This document shows positions 52,392 to 61,022 of a stretch of 64,000 nt of DNA, in pieces. Made by a program: the position numbers and the translations under genes. The notes under the pieces are model-generated. The model ran no database searches, was not told the DNA's origin, and saw only the letters and a program-made list of their open reading frames with translations. Position 1 is the stretch's first letter. Every line of letters starts with the position of its first letter. Source of the DNA: Variovorax fucosicus (lineage in GTDB: Bacteria; Pseudomonadota; Gammaproteobacteria; Burkholderiales; Burkholderiaceae_C); the NCBI RefSeq assembly GCF_030316825.1, contig NZ_JASZYU010000002.1:868001-932000 (forward strand). The letters are read 5' to 3'.

Positions 52392-54092
52392 CTATGCCGC
52401 GGGCGCGTCAGTGCTCTTGAGTGCCGTCAGCGCCTCCGCGTCGGTCCGGTAGCTGAAGAACATCGGCCCCGGCGCCAGCAGCCCCGCACGGTCGAGCACC
52501 TGCTGCGCCGGCAGCTTGAGGCCGCTCAGGTGCAGGCGCACGCCCTTGCTTTCGAGCAGGCGCCGGATCGCGCCAAACACCTCGGCGCCGGTGATGTCGA
52601 TGCGGTTGATCGGCTGCGCGAACAGGCAGACGTCGGTCAGGCCCGGCTGCGCCGCGAGTTGCTCGGCGATCGCGCGCTCGAGCGTGCTGGCCGAGGCGAA
52701 GTCGAGTTCGGCGTCCATGCGCAGCGCGTACAGGTCGGGTGCCAGCGGCGGCAGGTGCCACAGGTGGCGATCGCGCAGGCTGCCGTCGCCGTGCAGGCCG
52801 ACTTCGATGATCCGCGGGTGCAGGTGCCGGTACATGTAGTTCGCCAGGCTGGCCAGCAGGCCACCGAGCACGCCCCAGTAGATCGACGGCGCGGTCGCGA
52901 GGGTGAGCACAAAGGTCGCCAACGCGATGCCGGCCTCCACGCGCGATATGCGCCACAGCATGAGAAAGCTGCGTGGCCTGATCAGCCCGAAGATGGCCGT
53001 CATCACCACCGCGGCCAGCACCGCCTGCGGCAGGTGGTACAGCAGCGGCATGAGCCACAGCAGCGCGATCGCGACCACCACCACGCTGAACAGCGTGGCC
53101 CAGCCGGTTTGCGCGCCCGCGTAGAGCGTGATGGCCGAACGCGAGAACGACGAACTGGTCGGGAACGCGCCGGTGAGGCCCGAGGCGATCTTGGCCAGGC
53201 CCTGGCCGATGAGATCCTGGTTTTCGTTCCAGAGCGTGCCGGCGCGCGCGTTGTCGATCTTGGCGCTCGATGCGGTTTCCAGAAAGCTCACCAGCGTGAT
53301 CATGAGCGCCGGCAGCAGCAGCGCGCCCAGGGTCGACAGCGGCACGCCACCGGGCCAGTAGAACGAGGGCAGGCCCGAGGGCAAAGCGCCCACCACCGCG
53401 CCGCCGAGCAGCGCATAGCTCAGCGCCCAGCTCAGCGTTGCGGCGCCGGCGACCAGCGCCATCGTGGTGGGGAAGCGCGGCAACCAGCGCTTGCCGAGCC
53501 ACAGCACCGCCATGCTGCCGACGCCGAAGGCCATCGCTGTCCAGTCCGGCGGCGGGCCGCCTTGCAGCACCTGCAGGATCGTGCGGCCGGTGAAACCCAT
53601 CAACGACGGCAATTGCGACACCGCGATCAGGATTGCCGCACCCTGGGTGAACCCGGTGAGCACCGGCGAATTCACAAGCCGCAGCAGCCAGCCGAAGCGC
53701 CCCGCCCCAATCAGGATCTGGATGCCGCCCGACAGCAGCGTGAGCCAGACCGCCATCGCCACCCATTCGGCGCTGCCCGCCACGGCGAGCGGCGCGAGCG
53801 AGGCGCCGACCAGCAGGCTGGTGAGTGCGGTCGGCCCCACCGACAGGCGCTGCGACGAACTGAACAACACCGCCACCAGCGCCGGCCAAAGCGCCGCGTA
53901 GACGCCCGTGACCAGGGGCATGCCGGCCAATGCGGCATAGGCAACGCCTTGCGGAATCACCATCAGCGCGACCGTGATGCCGGCCAGCGCTTCGTTGTAC
54001 AGCAGGGCGCGGCTCGGGCGTGGCCAGGCAAGGCAGGGCATCCAGCGCGCGAGGCGCTGCCGCAGTGTGAGAATGGGGGCCATCGAATTCAT
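52392..54092 (-). CDS. SulP family anion transporter with STAS domain
   Basis: 566 residues, starting at ATG 54092 (54083 is also possible). Sulfate permease family: about 11-14 membrane helices beginning after LLYNEALAGITVALMVIPQGVAYA, with GLYAAL-type and PTSSSFSRSAI motifs and NQDLIGQGLAKIASGL. The C-terminal STAS domain (about residues 430-555: DLYALRMDAELDFASASTLERAI, DVCLFAQPINRIDITGAEVF) is complete. The substrate may be sulfate, bicarbonate or a dicarboxylate. No carbonic anhydrase or sulfur genes are next to it. Confidence 0.95.
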   Translation of the reverse strand: MNSMAPILTLRQRLARWMPCLAWPRPSRALLYNEALAGITVALMVIPQGVAYAALAGMPLVTGVYAALWPALVAVLFSSSQRLSVGPTALTSLLVGASLAPLAVAGSAEWVAMAVWLTLLSGGIQILIGAGRFGWLLRLVNSPVLTGFTQGAAILIAVSQLPSLMGFTGRTILQVLQGGPPPDWTAMAFGVGSMAVLWLGKRWLPRFPTTMALVAGAATLSWALSYALLGGAVVGALPSGLPSFYWPGGVPLSTLGALLLPALMITLVSFLETASSAKIDNARAGTLWNENQDLIGQGLAKIASGLTGAFPTSSSFSRSAITLYAGAQTGWATLFSVVVVAIALLWLMPLLYHLPQAVLAAVVMTAIFGLIRPRSFLMLWRISRVEAGIALATFVLTLATAPSIYWGVLGGLLASLANYMYRHLHPRIIEVGLHGDGSLRDRHLWHLPPLAPDLYALRMDAELDFASASTLERAIAEQLAAQPGLTDVCLFAQPINRIDITGAEVFGAIRRLLESKGVRLHLSGLKLPAQQVLDRAGLLAPGPMFFSYRTDAEALTALKSTDAPAA

Positions 54093-54240
54093 AGCTGCTC
54101 GCGCCTGATGCCGTGGCCCTGGCTGAGAAGCGCGAAGTGGACAAATTGTACAAACCGGCGCCCCAAAATTCTGGCCTTCGCACGTGCAGATGTACTTTGC
54201 GCCTACACGCTGAGCGCCGGGATTGCGGCATGCTGGCCGA

Positions 54241-54720
54241 ATGTTCCGCTGGATGCTCCCCACTTGGTCGGCTGCGCGTTCGGAGCCTGATCGCTTCGGC
54301 GTTTATCGGCCCACACTCTCGACCTTGCCCCTGACATCGGTGCCGCTCGCCCACGCGCTGGTGCACGGGGTGGCCGGCATCGACGATGCGTTGCGGCATT
54401 GGCTCGACACCCACCTGGCGGCGCGGGCGCCCACGGCGCTCGGGCAGCCTGCCTCACGCGCCGTCGTCGCGGTCTGGCATGCGCTGCAGGATGCGCGCGC
54501 CACGGGGCTTCCGGTTGCGGCCGACGCCGACTGGGCGCTGCTCTGTGCCATCGGCCGCCAACACGCTGCAGTGGAGGCCATGCGCTTCGTGCTGCGCGTT
54601 CACGCGGTCACCGTGGAATGGGGCCTTCCGGGTGCCGACGACGCTGCGCGTGCACTCGCCTCGCCGATCGCCCAGCCCGGCTCGCCCGACGGCGTTACAC
54701 CAGCGACGACGCGTTCTTGA
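54241..54720 (+). CDS. Hypothetical protein
   Basis: 159 residues, starting at ATG 54241. It is Ala/His-rich with several predicted helices (PLTSVPLAHALVHGVAGIDDALRHW, ASRAVVAVWHALQDARATG, WALLCAIGRQHAAVEAMRFVLRVH). No membrane segment, signal peptide or motif I recognise. It is divergent from the SulP gene and its last 26 bases overlap the end of the DUF2501 gene on the other strand. A real gene seems likely because it fills the only space between two well-supported genes and starts at ATG. Confidence 0.55.
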   Translation: MFRWMLPTWSAARSEPDRFGVYRPTLSTLPLTSVPLAHALVHGVAGIDDALRHWLDTHLAARAPTALGQPASRAVVAVWHALQDARATGLPVAADADWALLCAIGRQHAAVEAMRFVLRVHAVTVEWGLPGADDAARALASPIAQPGSPDGVTPATTRS

Positions 54721-55087
54721 GCACGTAGTCGCAGGCCTTGGTCTTGAGCTTGCCCGACACGGCCTTCAAGTTCAGCGACTTGCCGTCGCCACCCTGCAGC
54801 AGTCCCTTGGCGCCGTTCGCATAGCCGGCTTGCTGCTGCTTCTGCCCGGTGATCTTGCTGAGCAGCTTGTCCTTGACGGAGGCGGCATCGCTGCCCAGAT
54901 AGTTGTTCTTCACGCAGTACTGCAGAACGCCGGCGGCGTTGCCGATGGTGCTGGCGCCGACGGCCGGCATCGCGTAGTTGCCGGCCTGGCTTTTCAGGTC
55001 GCCGAGCAGGTTGGCGTGGGCCGTCGACGACGCGCCAGCAGCGAGCAGGGCAAGGGCGGCGAGGGTGTTGCGAAAGTGAGTGTTCAT
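54695..55087 (-). CDS. DUF2501 (YjjA-like) exported protein
   Basis: 130 residues, starting at ATG 55087, with a signal peptide ending at TAHA-NLLG. DUF2501 signs are LKSQAGNYAMPAVGASTIGNAAGVLQYCVKNNYLG, SVKDKLLSKI and LKTKACDYVLKNASSLV, with two Cys that could form a disulfide. The E. coli homologue YjjA is an envelope protein of unknown function. Its start codon overlaps the stop of the AraC regulator gene (TGATG), so both are made together. Confidence 0.93.
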   Translation of the reverse strand: MNTHFRNTLAALALLAAGASSTAHANLLGDLKSQAGNYAMPAVGASTIGNAAGVLQYCVKNNYLGSDAASVKDKLLSKITGQKQQQAGYANGAKGLLQGGDGKSLNLKAVSGKLKTKACDYVLKNASSLV

Positions 55088-55917
55088 CAGAGCCTCTTCT
55101 TGTGTTGAAACGCGGTCGGTGATTGTCCTGTCGCGGCCTTGAACATCGCACAGAACGCGCTGTCGGTTGCATAGCCGCTGGCAGTCGCAACCTGGCTCAC
55201 CGGCATGCCGCGCGCCAGCAGCGGCAGCGCATGGGCCATCACGGCCTGCTGGCGCCATTGCTGCCAGCTCATGCCGAGCTGGTCGCGAAACATGCGCGCC
55301 ACGGTGCGTTCGCTGGCACCGATGACGGCGGCGCGTTCGGCCAGCGTTGCGCGGTTCGCGGGGTTGCGCAGCAGCGCCTCGCACAACTGGCGCAGTCGCT
55401 TGTTGGCGGGCAGCGGCACGTCGATGCGGATCTGCGTAGCGCGCTCCAGTTCGTTCACCAGCAGTGGGGCGATCCAGCGCTCGCGTTGCGCCGCCTGCGA
55501 GTCGCGGGGCGGCAGGCCGTCGGGCGTGGTGTCGAGCGCCAGCATCAGTGCGCGCAGCAGCGGGCTGATCTCGAGCACTTCGCATTTCTCCCAGCCCGGC
55601 GCGATCCAGCCGTGCAGGTACACCGTGCGAAGCTCGGCGTCTTCGATCAGGGTGATGCTGTGCGGCATGTCGGCCGGCACCCAGAGCGCGCGCGAGGGCG
55701 GCACGATGTAGCTGCCGTCTTCGGTGCTGAGGCGGATCACGCCGCGCGTCGAAAACGTGAGCTGCGGCCACGGGTGCTGGTGCAGCTCGACCAGCGTGTC
55801 GGCCTTCAGGAAGTGTTCCTTGGCACGCAGCGGGCGCACCGCGTCGGGCGCATAGAGGTGCGGCGTCAGGGGTCCGACGCTCAGGGTCGGTGCGGCGAAA
55901 GTCTCAGCGCTTGGCAT
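55087..55917 (-). CDS. AraC family transcriptional regulator
   Basis: 276 residues, starting at ATG 55917. An N-terminal cupin sensor domain (LVELHQHPWPQLTFSTRGVIRL, VPPSRALWVPADMPHSITL) is followed by the double HTH (ERAAVIGASERTVARMFRDQLGMSWQQWRQQAVM, VSQVATASGYATDSAFCAMFKAATGQSPTAFQ). This subclass (NimR/AraC_binding type) often controls a neighbouring efflux transporter. It is divergent from an MFS gene with 88 bases between starts, so that MFS gene is the likely target. Confidence 0.95.
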   Translation of the reverse strand: MPSAETFAAPTLSVGPLTPHLYAPDAVRPLRAKEHFLKADTLVELHQHPWPQLTFSTRGVIRLSTEDGSYIVPPSRALWVPADMPHSITLIEDAELRTVYLHGWIAPGWEKCEVLEISPLLRALMLALDTTPDGLPPRDSQAAQRERWIAPLLVNELERATQIRIDVPLPANKRLRQLCEALLRNPANRATLAERAAVIGASERTVARMFRDQLGMSWQQWRQQAVMAHALPLLARGMPVSQVATASGYATDSAFCAMFKAATGQSPTAFQHKKRL

Positions 55918-56005
55918 GGTTGCGACAAATGTTGTCTATCTATCGCCATTCTGACGCCGTTGCCGCGACTAGCATCAAAGCCCGCCCCCCAATTTGTAGC
56001 CAGAC

Positions 56006-57259
56006 ATGACGACCGCCACCAACTCCACCGCTTCGGGCGGCCCTACTTTGCAGGCGGACGCCAAGCTCATCGGGCTGGTGGGTCTGGCGCATGCGATCAG
56101 CCATTTCAGCCAGCTCGTGTTGGCGCCGCTGTTCCCCTGGCTCAAAGACGCTTTCGACGTGAGCTACACCGAGCTGGGCGCAGTGCTCACAGTGTTTTTC
56201 GTGGTGTCCTGCATCGTGCAGGCGGCCTCGGGTTTCATCGTCGACAAGCTCGGCCCGCGGCCGGTGCTGTTCGTCGGGCTCGGGCTGCTGGCGCTGGCGG
56301 CCATTGGCTACTCGATGGCGCAGAGCTACTGGATGCTGCTGGCCTGCGCGATGGTCGCGGGCGTCGGCAACGGCGTGTTCCATCCGGTCGACTACACGCT
56401 GTTCAACCGCAAGGTGGCGCCGACGCGGCTCGGCCATGCCTACAGCGTGCATGGCATCACCGGCAGCCTGGGCTGGGCCCTGGCGCCGGCTTTCGTGGTG
56501 CCGATCGCGATCGCCTATTCGTGGCGCGTGGCGCTGGCTTCTGCAGGCGTGGTGGCGCTGGGGGTGCTGCTGGTGCTGTGGCTCAACCGCAGCGTGCTCG
56601 CGCTCGACGTGAAAGCCGTGCACAAGGCGACCGGGCAGGGCGAGCCGGCAGCGGTCGGCGGCGAGTTCGACTTTCTGCGCATCCCGGCGGTGTGGATGTG
56701 CTTCGGCTTTTTCTTCTTCTACGCGATGGTGATCAGCATCGTGCAGACCTTCGCACCGGTGGCGGCCGGCCATCTGCATGCGGTGCCGGTGGCACTGGTG
56801 GCGGTGTGCCTGACGGTCTACATGGTGGCGAGCGCGGCCGGCATGGTGGTGGGCGGATTTCTTGCGTCGGATCCGTCGCGCTGCGAGCGCATCGTGGGTG
56901 CCGGCTTCGGCATCGCGGCGCTGCTGGCGCTGGTGCTCGCCTTCGCCAGCTTTCCGGCGGTGCTGGTGCCGGTGCTGTTCGGCGCGATGGGGTTTGCCTC
57001 GGGCATTGCGGGGCCGTCGCGCGACCTGCTGGTCAAGAAATCGACGCCGCCCAATGCCACCGGTCGCGTCTACGGCGTGGTCTACGCGGGGCTCGACATC
57101 GGGCAGGCCGTGGCGCCGCTGATCTTCGGGCGGCTGATGGACCACGGCCAGTACCTGAGCGTGATCCTCGGGTTGGCGCTGGTGCAGGGCGTGCTGATCG
57201 CCAGCGCCTTCAATGTGCGGCGGGTGCGGCGCACGGCGCTCGTTCCGGTCTCCGCCTGA
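56006..57259 (+). CDS. MFS transporter
   Basis: A 417-residue major-facilitator protein with 12 membrane helices. The first half carries FVVDKLGPRPVLFVGLGLL-like loop residues (IVDKLGPRPV) and GVGNGVFHPVDYTLFNRKV, the second half PNATGRVYGVVYAGLDIGQAVAPLIFG. These resemble the FSR/NimT-like drug and metabolite exporters. It is transcribed away from the AraC regulator and followed after seven bases by a TSUP gene. The substrate is unknown. Confidence 0.93.
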   Translation: MTTATNSTASGGPTLQADAKLIGLVGLAHAISHFSQLVLAPLFPWLKDAFDVSYTELGAVLTVFFVVSCIVQAASGFIVDKLGPRPVLFVGLGLLALAAIGYSMAQSYWMLLACAMVAGVGNGVFHPVDYTLFNRKVAPTRLGHAYSVHGITGSLGWALAPAFVVPIAIAYSWRVALASAGVVALGVLLVLWLNRSVLALDVKAVHKATGQGEPAAVGGEFDFLRIPAVWMCFGFFFFYAMVISIVQTFAPVAAGHLHAVPVALVAVCLTVYMVASAAGMVVGGFLASDPSRCERIVGAGFGIAALLALVLAFASFPAVLVPVLFGAMGFASGIAGPSRDLLVKKSTPPNATGRVYGVVYAGLDIGQAVAPLIFGRLMDHGQYLSVILGLALVQGVLIASAFNVRRVRRTALVPVSA

Positions 57260-57266
57260 GCGGCCG

Positions 57267-58034
57267 TTGAGCGGCACCTCGCTCTACCTGGTCGTCGCGC
57301 TCGGCGCGGTGGTCGCGGGCTTCGTGCAGGGGCTGTCGGGCTTCGCCTTCGGGCTGGTCGCGATGTCGTTCTGGGCCTGGGCGGTCGATCCGAAGCTGGC
57401 CGCCGTGCTCGCCACTTTCGGCGCGCTCTGCGGGCAGGTGATCGCTGCGGTGACCGTGCGGCGCGGCTTCGACAAGCGGCTGCTGCTGCCCTTCGTGCTG
57501 GGTGGACTGGTCGGTGTGCCGATCGGCATCTGGCTGCTGCCGCGGCTCGATGTGGCGCTGTTCAAGGCTTGCCTGGGCGGGCTGCTCGTGCCATGGTGCC
57601 TCGCGATGCTGTTCGCGCGCAAGCTGCCGCGCGTCACATGGGGCGGGCGCGTGGCGGACGGCGTTTCGGGCTTCCTGGGCGGCATCTGCGGCGGTGTCGG
57701 CGGCTTCACCGGGCCGGTGCCCACGCTCTGGTGCACGCTGCGCGGACTCGAAAAAGACGTCCAGCGATCGGTGGTCCAGAACTTCAATCTCTCCATGCTC
57801 GCCGTCGCGTTCGCGCTGCAGATCGGCGCTGGCAACGTGGCCGTCGCGATGCTGCCGATGCTGGGCATCGTCGCGGTCTGCGTGCTGGTGCCGGTGTTGC
57901 TCGGTGCGCGGCTCTACATCGGCATCAGCGACGCCGCGTTCCGCCAGATCGTGCTGGGGCTGCTCACGGCATCGGGCGTCGCGCTGCTGGCGTCGTCGCT
58001 GCCGGTGCTCTGGCTCCGGTGGAGTGCGGGTTGA
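57267..58034 (+). CDS. TSUP (TauE/SafE) family sulfite exporter-like protein
   Basis: 255 residues. TTG 57267 was chosen as the only start between the MFS stop and the first membrane helix (SGTSLYLVVALGAVVAGFVQGLSGFAFGLVA). The two TauE repeats are seen in GFVQGLSGFAFGLVAM and GFLGGICGGVGGFTGPVPTLW, with about eight membrane helices. Members export sulfite, sulfoacetate or other organic anions. It probably forms an operon with the MFS gene. Confidence 0.92.
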   Translation: MSGTSLYLVVALGAVVAGFVQGLSGFAFGLVAMSFWAWAVDPKLAAVLATFGALCGQVIAAVTVRRGFDKRLLLPFVLGGLVGVPIGIWLLPRLDVALFKACLGGLLVPWCLAMLFARKLPRVTWGGRVADGVSGFLGGICGGVGGFTGPVPTLWCTLRGLEKDVQRSVVQNFNLSMLAVAFALQIGAGNVAVAMLPMLGIVAVCVLVPVLLGARLYIGISDAAFRQIVLGLLTASGVALLASSLPVLWLRWSAG

Positions 58035-58035
58035 C

Positions 58036-58734
58036 CTACCGCCGCTGACCGGACGACTCGATCACGTTGGGATGCCCTGCAGGGTGCCGGCGCGGCTCCA
58101 GGGCGTTGTGAATCGCCAGCCCGATGGCCGCACCGATCAACTCGGCCAGCGCGAAGCCCGGCGCGCTGGCGGGCGCAATGCCGGCAAAGCTGTCGCTGAA
58201 CATGCGGCCGAACACCGCAGCCGGATTGGCGAACGAGGTGGATGCGGTGAACCAATAAGCCGCGCCGATGTAGGCCGCGACCATCGCGCTGGCGCGGCCC
58301 GCCGGCGCGCGCAGGATCACCAGCAACAGTCCGGCAGTGGCCACGGCCTCGGCGATCCATTGGCCCGCGCCGCTGCGCACCTTGGCCGAGAACTGCAGGA
58401 TGCCCATGTCGAACATCGCGTGCGCCAGCCAGGCACCGAGCAGCGCGCCGACGAGCTGCGCCACGATGTAGGGCGCCAGGCTCGCTGCGGGCAACTCGCG
58501 CCGCCATGCCATCACGGCACTGACCGCCGGGTTGAAGTGCGCGCCGCTGATCGGGCCGAACACCTCGATCAGGATGTACAGCCCACCGACAGTCGCCAGG
58601 GTGTTCGCCAACAACGCGATGGCGACGTTGCCGCCAGACAGACGCTCAGCCATGATGCCCGAGCCGATCACCACGGCCAGCAGCAATGCGGTGCCCAGTG
58701 CTTCTGCCAGCAGCTTGCGAGGAAGATCGCTCAT
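58036..58734 (-). CDS. aqpS: MIP family channel (AqpS-type aquaglyceroporin)
   Basis: A 232-residue six-helix channel, starting at ATG 58734. The two half-helix motifs are HFNPAVSAV and FANPAAVFG; both are intact NPA. The wide class is typical of ars-linked channels. In Sinorhizobium meliloti an ars operon without ArsB/Acr3 uses AqpS to let arsenite formed by ArsC leave the cell; the gene content here (arsR, aqpS, arsC, arsH) is the same. It lies 43 bases after arsR on the same strand. Confidence 0.9.
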   Translation of the reverse strand: MSDLPRKLLAEALGTALLLAVVIGSGIMAERLSGGNVAIALLANTLATVGGLYILIEVFGPISGAHFNPAVSAVMAWRRELPAASLAPYIVAQLVGALLGAWLAHAMFDMGILQFSAKVRSGAGQWIAEAVATAGLLLVILRAPAGRASAMVAAYIGAAYWFTASTSFANPAAVFGRMFSDSFAGIAPASAPGFALAELIGAAIGLAIHNALEPRRHPAGHPNVIESSGQRR

Positions 58735-58777
58735 GCCGCCGGCTCTGCGAAATCGCAGCGCTTCATGGGGATCTCCT

Positions 58778-59104
58778 TCAGCAGGCACATGCCTTGTTGG
58801 TGGATTCGACAGCGCAGGCTTCGCCGGCGCAGCAGTTCTCGGTCAGGTAGCCCACCAGGGCATTCATCTGGTCGAAGGCCGTGCGGTAAATCAGGTTGCG
58901 GCCATTGCGCTCTTGCGTCACAAGACCCGAATGGGTCAGCTCCTTGAGGTGGAACGACAGGCTGGTGCCGGCCACGTTCAGGGCTTCGACCAGCGCACCG
59001 GGGGTCAGCCCGTCGGGGCCCGCCACCACGAGTGCGCGGAACACCTGCAGGCGCACGGGTTGGGCCAGGGCCGCTAGGGATCTGACGACTTCTTGTTCTT
59101 CCAT
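58778..59104 (-). CDS. arsR: ArsR family arsenic-responsive repressor
   Basis: 108 residues, starting at ATG 59104. The winged HTH is seen in LAALAQPVRLQVFRALVVAG, GTSLSFHLKELTHSGLV and RNGRNLIYRTAF. The C-terminus has Cys91, Cys92 and Cys97, as in the Acidithiobacillus-type As(III) site (a Cys-Cys pair plus a third Cys), and two more Cys at 106 and 108. As(III) binding releases it from DNA. It is divergent from arsC, 29 bases between the start codons, sharing one short operator region. Confidence 0.96.
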   Translation of the reverse strand: MEEQEVVRSLAALAQPVRLQVFRALVVAGPDGLTPGALVEALNVAGTSLSFHLKELTHSGLVTQERNGRNLIYRTAFDQMNALVGYLTENCCAGEACAVESTNKACAC

Positions 59105-59108
59105 ATTT

Positions 59109-59140
59109 CAATATTAATTGCATAATAGAAGTCATGCAAT
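59109..59140. promoter_or_regulatory. Candidate ArsR operator and arsC promoter
   Basis: CAATATTAATTG (59109-59120) is an AT-rich imperfect palindrome, and ATTGCAT (59117-59123) is repeated inverted as ATGCAAT at 59134-59140, over the arsC start codon. CATAAT at 59121-59126 could be a -10 box, though it lies only eight bases before arsC. All of it is in the only AT-rich stretch of this region, between arsR and arsC. Confidence 0.5.
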
Positions 59141-59577
59141 CAGTACCTTCCATCACGATCTTTCACAACCCGAACTGCGGCACTTCGCGCAACACGCTGG
59201 CTCTGATCCGCAACAGCGGTGACGAGCCCGAAGTCATCGAGTACTTGAAGACCCCACCGGGCAAACCGAAGCTGCAGACGCTGATCCAGGCCATGGGTAT
59301 TCCGGTGCGGGCGCTGCTCCGCAAAAAGGGCACGCCCTATGACGAGTTGGGCCTCGCGGATCCGAAATGGACCGACGAGCAGTTGCTTGACTTCATGGTT
59401 GAACATCCGATCCTGATGAACCGCCCCATCGTGGTCACGCCGCTGGGCACCCGCTTGTGCCGGCCTTCCGAGGTGGTGCTCGACATCCTGCCGTCGCCGC
59501 AGAAGGGCCCGTTCACCAAAGAGGACGGCGAAGTGGTGATCGATGCGCAGGGCCGTCGTGTCAGTCGCACGGCTTGA
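59134..59577 (+). CDS. arsC: Arsenate reductase (glutaredoxin-dependent)
   Basis: 147 residues. It reduces arsenate to arsenite with glutathione and glutaredoxin. Catalytic Cys15 is in [15 protein letters not shown]; Arg residues follow in [18 protein letters not shown], as in E. coli plasmid Ars[21 protein letters not shown] is conserved. ATG 59134 begins [13 protein letters not shown]. Its end overlaps arsH, so both are co-translated. Confidence 0.97.
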   Translation: MQSVPSITIFHNPNCGTSRNTLALIRNSGDEPEVIEYLKTPPGKPKLQTLIQAMGIPVRALLRKKGTPYDELGLADPKWTDEQLLDFMVEHPILMNRPIVVTPLGTRLCRPSEVVLDILPSPQKGPFTKEDGEVVIDAQGRRVSRTA

Positions 59578-60280
59578 TCTTCCGAACGTCGACGCGGAGC
59601 TGTTCGAGCGGCCTTCGATGGAGCGCTTGGTCAGTGCCGCGCCGGCGCGGCACGCGCCACGGTTTCTGCTGCTCTACGGCTCGCTGCGCGAGCGATCCTT
59701 CAGCCGGCTGTTAACCGAAGAAGCGGCCCGCCTGCTGGAGGCCATGGGTGGCGAGGTGCGCATCTTCAACCCCACCGGGCTGCCCTTGCCGGACAGCGTG
59801 CCGGCGGATCACCCGAAGGTGCAGGAACTGCGCGAACTGGCGCAATGGGCCGAGGGCATGGTCTGGTGCTCGCCGGAGCGCCATGGCGCGATGACCGGGA
59901 TCATGAAGGCGCAGATCGACTGGATTCCACTGAGCATCGGCGCCGTGCGGCCGACCCAGGGCAAGACGCTGGCGGTGATGGAGGTGTCCGGCGGCTCACA
60001 GTCCTTCAATGCCTTGAACCAGCTGCGCGTGCTGGGCCGCTGGATGCGCATGCTGACGATTCCCAATCAGTCATCGGTGGCCAAGGCCTTTCTCGAGTTC
60101 GACGAGGCTGGCCGGATGAAGCCCTCTGCGTACTACGAGCGCGTGGTCGACGTGATGGAGGAGCTTTTCAAGTTCACCTTGCTGACGCGCGACGTGGCGC
60201 CTTACCTGGTGGATCGCTACAGCGAGCGCCGGGAGAGTGCCGAGGCCCTTTCAAAGCGTGTCAACCAGCGCTCGATCTGA
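59558..60280 (+). CDS. arsH: ArsH NADPH-dependent FMN oxidoreductase
   Basis: 240 residues from GTG 59558 ([15 protein letters not shown], the usual ArsH-like start); ATG 59543 would add five residues. ArsH oxidises trivalent organoarsenicals and reduces some metals. The flavodoxin-like motif [45 protein letters not shown] and [23 protein letters not shown] are diagnostic. It overlaps arsC by about 20 bases. Confidence 0.95.
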   Translation: MSVARLDLPNVDAELFERPSMERLVSAAPARHAPRFLLLYGSLRERSFSRLLTEEAARLLEAMGGEVRIFNPTGLPLPDSVPADHPKVQELRELAQWAEGMVWCSPERHGAMTGIMKAQIDWIPLSIGAVRPTQGKTLAVMEVSGGSQSFNALNQLRVLGRWMRMLTIPNQSSVAKAFLEFDEAGRMKPSAYYERVVDVMEELFKFTLLTRDVAPYLVDRYSERRESAEALSKRVNQRSI

Positions 60281-60326
60281 ACCTTTCTCGTTGCACTTGC
60301 GACGTGTGGTGGCCATGCAGGTCGCT

Positions 60327-60998
60327 TCACGGATCGACGCTGCCCCAGCCGGGCGCGAACGGGTAGCGAGCGGCCCAGAAGTCCGCCAGCCGCGGCTCGG
60401 CATCGACGCGGCGCACCACCTCGGCCATGCGTGGCGCCTCGCGGTAGAAACGCGCGCGCCCGGGCGTCCAGCGTGACACCACCGCCACGTACAGGTCGAG
60501 CATGCCGATGCGGTCGCCGAGCAGCCAGGGCGTGTCGCCCTGCAGCTGCGCGTCCATCAGGTGCCAACATTCGGCAATGCGCTCTGCCGTGCGTGTGAGC
60601 ATCGTTGCCTGCGCTGCCGCCTCGGGTGTGAGGCGCGAGGGCTCGTCGCGCACCCAGTACATGGAGTAGATCGCGGCCGGCACGTACACCATCCAGCGCA
60701 GGTAACGCGCCCGCAGCGGGTCGTCCGGCGCCGGACAAAGCTGCGCCTCGGGATAGCGGTCGCCCAGCCAGATGAGGATGGCGGCGCTTTCGGTCATCAC
60801 TTCGCCCGAGGGCAGCACCAGCGCGGGCACCTGCTGCAGCGGATTGACGACCGTGAGCTTGTTGCGCTCGTGCTCGCCTTCCCAGGGCGAAACGTCGATG
60901 GCCGTGCATTCCGCACCGATCAATGTCAGCGCGGCGTGCACCGGCGTGGCACCCGAACCGGGTGCGCCGTAGAGGGTGTAGCGGTCTGCTTGGGTCAT
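60327..60998 (-). CDS. Glutathione S-transferase family protein
   Basis: 223 residues, starting at ATG 60998. The thioredoxin-fold N-terminal domain (YTLYGAPGSGATPVHAALTLIG, NPLQQVPALVLPSGEVMTESAAILIWLGD) has the Ser/Thr-containing first motif and the VPAL cis-proline. The helical C-terminal domain has LLGDRIGMLDLYVAVVSRW. It begins 24 bases after ribH on the same strand, so it may be expressed from the FMN-riboswitch transcript. The substrate is unknown. Confidence 0.93.
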   Translation of the reverse strand: MTQADRYTLYGAPGSGATPVHAALTLIGAECTAIDVSPWEGEHERNKLTVVNPLQQVPALVLPSGEVMTESAAILIWLGDRYPEAQLCPAPDDPLRARYLRWMVYVPAAIYSMYWVRDEPSRLTPEAAAQATMLTRTAERIAECWHLMDAQLQGDTPWLLGDRIGMLDLYVAVVSRWTPGRARFYREAPRMAEVVRRVDAEPRLADFWAARYPFAPGWGSVDP

Positions 60999-61022
60999 GC
61001 GCGCAGCGTAGCGCGCCCCGGC

